A stretch of 64,000 nt of DNA from Serpula lacrymans var. lacrymans S7.9 (taxonomy: Eukaryota; Basidiomycota; Agaricomycetes; Boletales; Serpulaceae): NCBI RefSeq assembly GCF_000218685.1, contig NW_006763292.1:2304897-2368896 (forward strand), in the 5' to 3' direction. The translations under genes were made by a program, and so were the position numbers. Below, piece by piece: positions 10,583 through 19,969 of this stretch. The notes beneath the pieces were generated by a model. The model was not told the DNA's origin, did not search any database, and was given only the letters and a program-made list of their open reading frames with translations. Each line of letters opens with the position of its first letter. The first letter of the stretch is position 1.

Positions 10583-10892
10583 TATTTCTAGATATTTACA
10601 TTTGTAACTTTTCACTGGGCATCATGATGATGGTGTAATGGCAACAAACATTTAAATAAGATTCGGAACAACTTAGCTGGCAGGATTCAATCAGATTTCA
10701 GGAAAATAGTCACACAAGGAATTATGTCACATGTGACAATTCCAGACTCAAAGCTGTGAGGACAGGCAAATGATATTAGGGATTATATTTTAAAATTTTG
10801 CTTCATATTTTTGTTAGATATAATTGGTATATTTTTACAGAAAAATCACTTAAATCACACTGCAAGTCTAGCTATTATAAGTCTATCCCCAC
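10583..10892. repeat. Right arm of ~300-base inverted repeat
   Basis: Reverse-complement partner of 3661-3962. Homology stops abruptly after TCTATCCCCACAGTG on the plus strand. The following sequence to about 11050 has no counterpart beside the left arm. An 85-codon frame starting within the arm (10811-11068) has no family motif and is not called. Confidence 0.85.
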
Positions 10893-11304
10893 AGTGGAAG
10901 TGGAAAGATATTGAAGCTATACCTGGTCATGTTCTCAGCAGTAATTACAATAACAGCAATGATGATAGACCTTTGAGATTTCATAAACTCAGCCATCACT
11001 TATATAGAGTCATCAAACATGTTATTACAATGATAGATTGGTTTGACATGTTGTCCCTTATAATGTAAAGTAAGCCATTAGAACAGTTTGTCAAAACTTC
11101 ACCGATTTCCTGATGGCATGCATGCAGGCAGACAAACTTCCAAGTTAAATGTCAGCGGCCGCTGTGCCCGGCATTGCCGGTCCGCTCGCTATAGATAACG
11201 CTTTCCTTTCCTGCACTGGTTCAACTGAGAGCACATGCGACTGGCAGTGCCTTTTGCCCACCAAAGAAGTGCCTATCAAGACATACACTTTACAGTGAAC
11301 CACC
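10893..11304. other. Intergenic, nothing firm
   Basis: AT-rich up to about 11100, then more balanced sequence that probably holds the promoter and 5' leader of the following small gene. No motif could be assigned with confidence. Confidence 0.35.
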
Positions 11305-11864
11305 ATGACCAGAATCCCACGTATCGCCATCTGGTAAGTAGCATCCAATACTGTTATCGCTTACTATCGCAGTCACTGAGGTGCAGCTTGCATTCGCAGG
11401 TTTAGTAAGTCTCCCACTCCCTCAGGCCATTTCGACACTTTCTACTGGGCCTGACATTTAGCCATTATCAAGTCATACTATCCTTCTGTAATTTTTGGTT
11501 AGTTATGCCGGCCTTCCATTGACTGTCTTGACGCTGAAGTTTGTTTTGTGTCATGTGATCAACCAGCCTCAGCGTCCAGCTCTCTATCACATACATCAAC
11601 CGCAAGGACGCTACCTGGCAAAACCCTCTCATCGGAGCCGCCACCATCATATTCTGCGCCATCTGCAACATCATCACCGCAGCACTGTTTTACAGGAATG
11701 CTGTAAGGAACAAAGCAGCCCTTGGGCTCGTCGCGTCAGGAGTCGATAACGTGACACAGGCACAGGTACAAGAGAAGAGGTTGCTGCTGGACGCGAAGCA
11801 GGATATAGAGCAGGGAGGCGGTACATTTCACTTGGATGCATTTCCTGCAGAGAAGACGGGCTGA
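11305..11864 (+). CDS. Small single-pass membrane protein, unrecognised
   Basis: A long frame without its own start (11571-11864, stop TGA) encodes SVQLSITYINRKDATWQNPL, a hydrophobic helix GAATIIFCAICNIITAALFY, and a basic then coiled-coil-like tail rich in Gln, Glu and Lys ending FPAEKTG. The helix followed by Arg-Asn-Lys makes a credible membrane anchor with a cytosolic tail. A short first exon ATG 11305 to 11333 (MTRIPRIAI) ends in a good donor GTAAGT in phase 2. The acceptor at CCAG near 11566 or CTCAG near 11572 is in the matching phase, giving a protein of about 110 residues. An extra middle exon is possible, since a hydrophobic frame runs at about 11428-11500. The family is not recognised; codon-level coherence and splice phases are the evidence for coding. 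Confidence 0.55.
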
Positions 11865-12603
11865 TGTGGACTTGCCGAAGTGGAGTTTTACAATGTTGTG
11901 CGGCTGAACATGGATCCGTTATTTTTGTGCTGACTAGTTTTCCGTTTCTTAGACATGTCCGTTTCTCAGATATATAATTTCAATTGTATTTTATATTTGT
12001 TAAACTGGGTGTGAACCATGCTATCGCCAAGTGTCTACCTCGTCTCTCATGACCACTGTTGCGAAACCACAGCAATCAGGGGTTAGGCATAGGCAATGGA
12101 TTCTCATGCTAAGGTACAACTGTAAGTCTTCCAAGAAGGTCCATAAAAAATAACTCATTCGTAGTGATGCTGCGGTATTGAGTGCATAGCACTATATATG
12201 CGATGAAGTCACTTTCGTTCTGCTAAATTTTACTGATACACCACCACAACTTCATCGTGACAAATGTGCTCTATAGCTAGTCTATAGCTAGTTCTGTAAG
12301 TAAGAGCGCTACGTGGACCAGTAACTAGATCTGAAATGGTTAGCCTTCTCTTCGCCTCCAAGCATTCTTGTCTAGTGAGTACACCAAGGATTCTCATTCC
12401 TATCATTTCATATACACACCCGTATGTGGCGGAAGAGTTACTCGTAATTTCATATCGGGTCCTCCAGGCCCCCATACATATACAGTCTATACAATGATAA
12501 TATATAGTCTACTGTACTGTAAATAGATTAAAAATAGTCTAGATCGAGCGTTGCTAGTCATGAAATGTCATCTTACCATCACTTCTAACCAAAACCGGGG
12601 GGT
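11865..12603. other. Intergenic between two convergent genes
   Basis: AT-rich 3' flanks of the small membrane-protein gene (plus) and the DUF6534 gene (minus). An 81-codon minus-strand frame at 12230-12475 has no recognisable motif. Confidence 0.4.
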
Positions 12604-12644
12604 CTAACGTCTAGCGATGATGCCGCGTGCACAACGTTCTGGAA

Positions 12645-14664
12645 TTATCGCAATGAGGGTGATATCGGATTGAAAGGGTGATGCATAGGCAGTATATAGC
12701 CTCTTGGGACAGATGGTTCCTGCGTGATCACAATGACCTGTCATCAACAAGTCATTCTGAGTGGACACCGCCCCAGAACATGATGGGAAGCCACATACCT
12801 CGCCCCGTCTACCATATTCCTCCGAGCGCTGCGATTGACTATGACCCACGGCTGTAAGCGTAAACGTGTCGCTAGGTTTATAGGAAAGTAACCGAGCGTT
12901 GTATTTTCGGACATTTAGTCTAGAGTCATATCCCTGATTAGCATGCGAAACTGTTACACTTTGCTTGACACTTACGAGGTCAAGACTGAATTAGTATAAA
13001 CTACAATGTTTTGTGGTAAATTTTCGTTTTTGATCCAACATTGATGACTAAAAAATACCTTTCACTTGCACCAGGATTACTCCGAGGAAGTAGAGGGTAT
13101 TCCGTTCTTCTAGATACTGATGGTTTGCAATGCATTAATACTTTGTATTTGAGCTTTCATTGATGGTAATTTTATAATTCACGAACCATTATCAGGGCTG
13201 CAAATCCTACCATTCTAGAACAGAATGGTTAGACAGGATACTCTTTACATTGCACATGCTGGTACTCACGAAGTCAACGCACCAGTGCCTACAGTATAGA
13301 TCAGTAGTTTAGTAATAAGGCTGTCCGTCTTTGAGCTAAAATCATACGTTAGTAAATGATGTTTGTAGCAGGAGGACGTGAGCAACCACCGTGTTACACT
13401 CGACCGTGCCCTGTGTAAATAATATGCCATTGTTCCTGCTATCAAAAGATCACCTACGGCAATCATTACCATACCAGCGATGAGAAAGGACTGCGAACAA
13501 AGGTGAGACTATAGCATATATCATAGCGGGGTATCTTGCATTTGATTTCGCCTCTACCAGGAGCCAAAACTGCTGATATTGAACACTAAAATCGTGGACT
13601 GTCAGATACTATCTTTCACAAACTTGATAAACTTGGTTACCAGTATACGCAGATAACTATTCCTATGGCTGTAGCATATAATTAGTGTTATGTAGTCCTA
13701 GACATCAAATTGTAAAGCACCAAAACGCGCAGCTATAATCGAGACCTGAAAATTTCTGGAATGAGATATATACATCAAGAGAGAGGAGAGAAAATGTCAC
13801 TAGAAAAAAGGCAATCCATATATTGGAACTGACTGATTATCCAGTAGGAATTGTATTAGCATTGCTCGTTAACACCTTGGGGTATCACGTACGTGTTTTG
13901 ATTCGCCAAGCATAATAACTTGTATACAATAAGTTCAGTTTGTCAGCAAGCGTAGGAAGAGAGCTCTCACAGGTTGACAATGAATGCGATTATAAACTAG
14001 CATATAGTCAGTATAAACAATTGTGGCTCTGGCCGCTGAGAATTCACCTCTGTAGCGAGCAAGGCCTATAGTCACAAGTATGAGCTAGGGAACAGATGAT
14101 ACATATATTGTAATAACTTACTGTGATCTCCCTGATAGTTAAGAAAGAAAAACGATATTGGCACAACATCACAGCTAACGAATGCTTTCTGCGACGTACC
14201 AATCAACACGAACGAGTGCTTTTAAATCTGAGAAGCCTCTAACAAGGTAATGGTCCATAACGCTCATCGATAACGCTGCATGGAGCGTTTCCAATATCCT
14301 GTAACCGCATAGTGAGTGGCGTCCTAAAAGCTTCAAGAAAGAAGAGGCCAGAACCATACGACTGTTATCTATCCAAAAACTCAGTGACAGGCTAATGTGA
14401 ATGTCTTCGAGTATAATAATGGTGCTCGTACCATAGTCTGAATACTCCAGTGATCTTTCGCATGATGCTGGAAATACAGGAACACCTGAATGCATGTGAT
14501 ACCATACAATCTGGAATCCATGTAGTCGCCCCAAATTACTCCAGGTCAGTTCCATATGTAGACAAAAACAAAGGCCTGACATTGATTACTATTACTCACA
14601 ACATGCTAATGAAGACTCCCATCAAAGGTCCGCGCATAAGCTCTTCAGCAAGAGTAACGTTCAT
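12645..14664 (-). CDS. DUF6534 seven-helix membrane protein, 17 exons
   Basis: Joining short minus-strand exons gives one uninterrupted frame with the order of DUF6534 proteins (basidiomycete integral membrane proteins, function unknown). Landmarks are LYGITCIQVFLYFQHHAKDH, LETLHAALSMSVMDHYLV, IIAFIVNLYYAWRIK, the hallmark VGDLLIAGTMAYYLHRAR, KTDSLITKLLIYTVGTGAL and VYTNSVLTSLNVR. Exons: 14664-14600, 14510-14432, 14368-14355, 14298-14200, 14131-14122, 13996-13971, 13918-13889, 13755-13721, 13668-13641, 13585-13558, 13490-13405, 13335-13270, 13214-13187, 13116-13059, 13000-12976, 12919-12799, 12737-12645. All joins are GT-AG and every phase fits (~296 residues). An alternative last exon 12756-12604 also stays in frame. 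Exons of 10 and 14 bases make details at 14131-14122 and 14368-14355 less sure. Confidence 0.85.
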
Positions 14665-15470
14665 AGCGGGTGAGGGAGGTCGTGAGAGCAGAGAACTAGC
14701 CCCTCAACGGTGGCAAGTTATATAAGGACCCAGCCTAGTTCATTTAAAGATATCATGATGCATCGAAGGCCCGGAAAGATGGACTATTGCATATGTGCAG
14801 TTGGCATCAATAACAAAGATGGCCTTTGGACAGATAAGCGCTGAGCGATTGATAAACATCTAGCACTTCCAGATGTTGGCCATCCTGTTAATGAGTGTTA
14901 TTCACGAGTGGTGGAAATGATTTATACGTATTACGAAGAATAGTCAATGGCGGAGAGATTTTCAGATATCCTTGAAAGACTTACTGTCGCCGGTGCTGCA
15001 TATACCCAGGAATCAGGACGAGTGTGCGCAGCGATTTCACCCCCTAATTGTGATATGAAGAAAGATCTGGATTGACTCAGACAGAGTGTAAGTACAAGAG
15101 TTCAAATATACACCGTTTTAAGTCTGAATGCCGATGCAAAAGTTATCCTTAAAGTCTTCTTAGTTGAAAGCCCTCGACGCGGTTTGTATCGGCTCGTCTA
15201 TGGAAATATTGGATGGAATCTAAGTGCATATGGCGGTTGCAGTACATCGTACCAATTGCAATGAACTTTGTGCCATCTACAGTTGACCAGGACCATGTAG
15301 AGTTTGTGCAGACGACACGGATAGCCTCCAGGTCAAGAACTCACTCGGGCTCTATCTTGTCCCCCTGGCGCTGAGTCAAGCTATAGATCCGGTCCACTGC
15401 ATTATGCCACAGCAATGTGATGGATCAAAACGAAACATGCCTCGAGTGATTGAAGTCCGCTTGCAGCGTG
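14665..15470. other. Divergent intergenic region
   Basis: Lies between the DUF6534 gene (minus) and the BAG gene (plus). A TTATATAA sequence near 14717-14724 is about 55 bases upstream of the DUF6534 start and is a plausible TATA element for it. The rest shows no coding signal. Confidence 0.4.
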
Positions 15471-15472
15471 GT

Positions 15473-15590
15473 CACGTGAACAGAGAAAGTAATTCCACGT
15501 GACGACACTAGAATTTTCTCCGCGTGTCTGCCATCTTCGACAACCATCGCACACTGACTAGAACGATGACAAGCAACAAAACATATAAAA
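15473..15590 (+). promoter_or_regulatory. Upstream control region of the BAG gene
   Basis: Two CACGTG E-box/bHLH-type sites lie at 15473-15478 and 15496-15501. A GAA-NN-TTC heat-shock-element pair (GAATTTTC) follows at 15511-15518, and a TATA box (ATATAAAA) lies at about 15583-15590, some 75 bases before the start codon. For a BAG co-chaperone gene, heat-shock control is expected. The element is short (two units), so this is inference from motif plus gene function. Confidence 0.5.
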
Positions 15591-15662
15591 TGGAGGGTGA
15601 CAGCGCTTTTCCTCATCTTCATTTCAACTTGAAACCCCCAGCTAAGCCTATCATACTCCAAC

Positions 15663-17125
15663 ATGTTCGCTTATCAGCCAAATCCCATCTCCAGCCCCTT
15701 CTTTGCCAGCCCGCGCACGTATGGATATCCTTACCAGTCTTATGACTACGCTCCTCGTGTGCCTTCAAGGTATGCGTACGCACGAGCTCTAGCCGAAGAA
15801 GAACGCAGGGAGCGCGAGAGGCTTGCTCGTCAGAGCCGCTACTTTGCATCGCCTTACGACCCATATGAAGAGGACTATGACAATGCGGATGTCTTCGTTC
15901 CAGCATATCGACGCGGTATCGACGTGCGCGAACAAGCCTATCTCCAGGCACTGAAACAGCGCGAGCTCGAACGTTTGCACGCTCTGCATGCAGCTGAAGA
16001 GGAGAAGCGAAGACAGAGAGCTGAAGAAGAAGTTCTGCAGCGATTCTTCAACAATTCACGCGGCACAAATGACTCAGTAAGTTGACATCAACACGGTTGA
16101 ATTTAAATCGGGAGTGCTAACTGCTGTTCCATTAGCTTCATCGAAATTCTCGATCAAAGTCTCGTACCCCACCCTCCTCCACAAGAATTCCTATCAATGT
16201 TACAACGCGTTCCGCCTCACCTACCCACTCTACAACTCCCGAATTACCTCACAGTATGAGTGATTCCACTAGCGAGGCGCGAGAAGCCGCTGCGCGGACT
16301 ATTCAGTCGTTTTATCGGACTCAGCGTGCTCTTCACGCCATCTCTCACCTCCGCCGTGAGCTCGATTCACTTATATCCGACTTTTCATACCCTCGCAATC
16401 TTGACTTTCTGGTTGACGGACGGACAATCTCTGTCGATGTCCCTTCCACCTTTAACGAGAGCATAGCAGACAACTGCAGGGAAGAGATCGCCATGGCTCC
16501 AAAGCTTGCCTACACCCCGACAAACGTGCCATTTCGCGTTTATGACGACAAGCTGCAGAAACTCCTTGCAAAGCTCGATGCTGTTTCCACTGAGTTTTTG
16601 ACGGGTGAGGAACGTAAGCGCGTCAGGGAATCTCGCCGTGAAGTGGTTCGCGATACAGAGCGTGAGGCTGCGCGACTGGAGCGGTGGGTGAAGCGTGTTT
16701 GGGAATCGAGACGAGATGGAGAGGAGATATTGCCTGTTGAAGAGGAGCCAAGTATGGACGTCGAGGGTGCAAATACCACAGAAGCCAGCGATAGTGTGGG
16801 ACTCGTGGTTGTTGATGGAGACGACGAGAGTCATAGGATGATACCTGAATATCCCACCGAAGTTGGGAGGCAAGATACCACATCCGACAACTACAGTGAC
16901 ATGGATGGATCTCAAGATCTGCAGACAGAAAACGTGCAGGTCGGTGAAGATGACGATGATGTAACGGTGGTGGATACTTCATGTGATCCCTCTGAAGACG
17001 TATCATCCCCAACGAGCGGTGAGCTAAAGTCGATCATGCCAGACTCGATCCAGATGTGCGAGACAGATGCAGTCAAAGTGGAACAGGTTGAGGAGGGTAT
17101 GGAGAAAGGATTTATTGTAGTTTGA
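15663..17125 (+). CDS. BAG-domain Hsp70 co-chaperone
   Basis: BAG-domain proteins bind the Hsp70 ATPase domain and promote nucleotide exchange. Two exons, 15663-16076 and 16136-17125, joined by a 59-base GTAAG...TTAG intron in frame, give 467 residues. The N-terminal third is Tyr/Pro rich, then strongly charged and helical (ALAEEERRERERLARQ), and carries no membrane segment. An IQ-like helix follows (RTIQSFYRTQRALHAISHLR, around residue 185), then the helical BAG-like region with DKLQKLLAKLDAVSTE and RVRESRREVVRDTEREAARL, and an acidic C-terminal tail. The start at 15663 fits the TATA spacing. A decayed fragment of a paralogue lies at 22795-23165. The BAG assignment rests on helix pattern and resemblance to other basidiomycete BAG proteins. 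Confidence 0.8.
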
Positions 17126-17867
17126 CTGTACTCACTTAATATATCGAAAATATGCCACCAGACTCAATAGTTTATAATATACAGCTGACACGATATACAT
17201 GAGACACTATCTGCGCAAGAAATTGTTGATATACAAGTACAAGTAAAGCAGACACATTCTCTCCATTCAAAGCAACTATTTCTGCGGTTACAGTTTCATC
17301 CCTGTCGAGTCTTCCTGCACCTATCCTTGGATTGAACAATGATCGAGCAATCCACAGGTGACGACCTGGGAACCTGGCTTTCACATTGCGTTACTAGTGA
17401 CTAGCACTGGTAGGTGCCAGTTGTGCTTCGAAGGTCTTTGCGAGTAGGTGCAACTCTGCTACTTCCCACAAAGCGATCTCGTGCTCGCACCCTTCTCTAA
17501 AAACACCAGAAAGCTTATCGAAGTCGTTCTTCCACTGATTATAGTGGGGTATAAAAAACGCTGATGATGCCAACGGTTATACGACTGTGAAACATAAAAA
17601 TCGAAATACTCACCGATTTGCTTTTTGGCTGAAGAGTCATTTGCATTTTCTAAAACCCAGTTTTTATACCAAAGTATGTCTGAGGATCACAAATACTATC
17701 AGAGGTGGCTCATCTGGTGTTCAATGTCAAATTAGTAGGTACTACCTTGGTGGACAATTTCTCCTTTCAACTTTTCCGCTATAGCGTAATACGACTATAA
17801 AGTAATATAAGAACCTTGTCAGTCTGTAAATTTTACCTACGTACTTGAATACAGGGAATCATCGCTG
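17126..17867. other. Intergenic, nothing recognised
   Basis: 3' flanks of the BAG gene (plus) and the next gene (minus), which are convergent. Short frames only. Confidence 0.4.
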
Positions 17868-18554
17868 TTAACCCACTGATCCAGTTATACATTTGGCTGT
17901 ATTGACCTGGAAGCTGGAATAATTCGTGACTGCGTCTTCAGATCCAGCTCCAAGAACAACCCAGTCAGGAATGTTCAATGTTGAGGGATCGGTACAGGTT
18001 TTAAGCATATCAACCGCATATCCTGCATCGCGTCCAATTTTGGCAGCAAGTTCTTCATATATTGCGGATGTGGTAGCTTTTTTCGACCGTTCGGTGTCAA
18101 ATAGCATCAAATTTGCGCAGTACTTGAAATCTTGCTGTATCAAAGGATCGCCATGACTAGAATGAAGCTGGAGATGATAAGGAAAAACGCACAATCATAT
18201 ACCACAGGAAGCCTATTGTGACCATCTTGTCATCAGCACTAGCGACCTTCATAGATTGATAGAATTTGTTATTCAACAGCTTGTCATAGATATCTTGATT
18301 CGCTTCAATAAGACGCGCAACAAGATCTCTGATCACTAAGTCAGCCAAACATGTTCAAGAGAATTATTGATGTAGACAAACTGTTCTTTATCTGCAGGTA
18401 TGCCATGGAGTTTTTCACTGACACGGATAAAGGGAAGGATTTTGTCGGTATCTCCTTTCGAAACACCAGTCTTAGGGTCATCGTAGAAGCCCTGGAGGTC
18501 ATCAATAGCGCATTGGAAACGAGAAGAGTGCGTAGCTTTGGCGTAGTTAGGCAT
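17868..18554 (-). CDS. Unrecognised small protein, three exons
   Basis: Minus-strand frames join into one product. Exon 1 from ATG 18554 encodes MPNYAKATHSSRFQ with FYDDPKTG. Exon 2 (18335-18203) encodes IRDLVARLIEANQDIYDKLL and an Asp/Lys-rich stretch. Exon 3 (18156-17868) encodes QQDFKYCANLMLFDTERSK and IPDWVVLGAGSEDAVTNYSS. The exon 2-3 junction (GT at 18202, AG at 18157) is in phase. The exon 1-2 junction is unsure: using a donor at 18424 keeps the frame and gives about 183 residues, but the bypassed sequence (18424-18336) is itself coding-like up to a TAG at its end, so an assembly or mutation frameshift there is possible. No signal peptide or known domain seen. Confidence 0.5.
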
Positions 18555-19965
18555 GGTAAAGGTTTGTTTGCCACTCAGGTCCTCAGGATACTAGTAGGAG
18601 AAGTATTGAGAATGCACCAGCCAGTGTAGCATCTTACTCCTTATATACTCAAATAGACAGACGCTCTCTGAAAAGTGCTGAACCCAAAGCGTGTTCATTG
18701 AATGGAAGAACCATTGTTAATCGGTTAGGAAAGCAGTTCACAAACAACCAGAGGAATCTAGAAGATAAAATGGGGTTTGCTGTAATATGACAAAAGTACT
18801 TGTTAACGTACCACCTTGCTTGTTTAATTCAAATCCAAGATGAAGTCAGTTTGATATGGCATAGAATTGAAACGAGGCAGCCAAACATGCTTCGACGCTT
18901 GGAGCTTGTGCCCTACAGTACTCCTATAGCTGGTAGATGGTTAGTCGCTGGCTGCGGAGAAGAGAGGTACTATCATTATGGTACAAGATGCTAAGCCGAG
19001 GATGTTACAGTACCAAAACCAGCGGCGAGTCACGATAACCAGGGTATACCGGATCGATTAGTGTGGTTACACAATACCATCCGATGTCTACTGTCACGTA
19101 AATGCTGCATGTGCATCATGATTACTACCTGAAAGAGGTTACGAATTTCAATGACTGTAAGCAAGTAAAAGTCTCAGTTCAATGTGCAATCGTGATGAAC
19201 TGAGGGTTTAATGTAGTGTTTGTTTCTCACGGTTTGTTGGTGAGCTTCAAGTTCTTGTTGCAGCATTACGACTGCAACATCATGATATGATACTCCTACA
19301 CTACCAACTCACCCTCGTTTGGAACCTTGAGATCTTGATACCAAATAAGTTCAGTGTGTATACCACTTCTACCTCACAAGACTCAACTGTAATCTCGATG
19401 GGTCAGCCCACCTTTTCCATTTTAGTGGGTGATGGTATCTAGAGGTTACAACCTACCCATCTAATCACTTATTGCTTGTACTTGCACGCGAAAGACGTCC
19501 ACCGCTGAATTTGGTACCGAACAAGAATAGGGGAAATTTCAAAACAATAGAACTTGGCAGCCCACATACTCCAAGGCAAGCAATTTTTGATCCCCGCGCA
19601 TGATATCTAGTAGCAGATTGGGAGGAAAGGAGACATCTTTATTCCGCACGGGAAGAGACTTCCGCCGCTGAATTAACAAGTTCCGAACGAGAATGGGGTG
19701 GGGAGTTGATAATGGAATTGGTAGCTCCACTGCATCTCGGTTTTCTACGCGGCTTTGAAGCTGTACAGATTGAGGATAGATCAGGCTCCTCCACACCTCT
19801 GTTTCGAGAGGAGGACTAAGTAACCCCAGGCTCCTCCCCATCCACTGTCGCGAGAGAGGTGGATGATTACTAGGGCGTTGAGGACAAGGTATATTGCTAG
19901 GTAGTCTCCCCGGTCAGACCAAATTACTGATATGACTTTGCGTTGCGTGACAAGCTCGCTCAAGC
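18555..19965. other. Intergenic, no gene supported
   Basis: About 1.4 kb with only short frames. A ~40-base motif (ACCGCTGAATTTGGTACCGA... near 19501 and GCCGCTGAATTAACAAGTTC... near 19664) is imperfectly repeated, and GGCTCCTCC occurs twice near 19788 and 19829, suggesting small local duplications. Confidence 0.35.
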
Positions 19966-19969
19966 TCAA

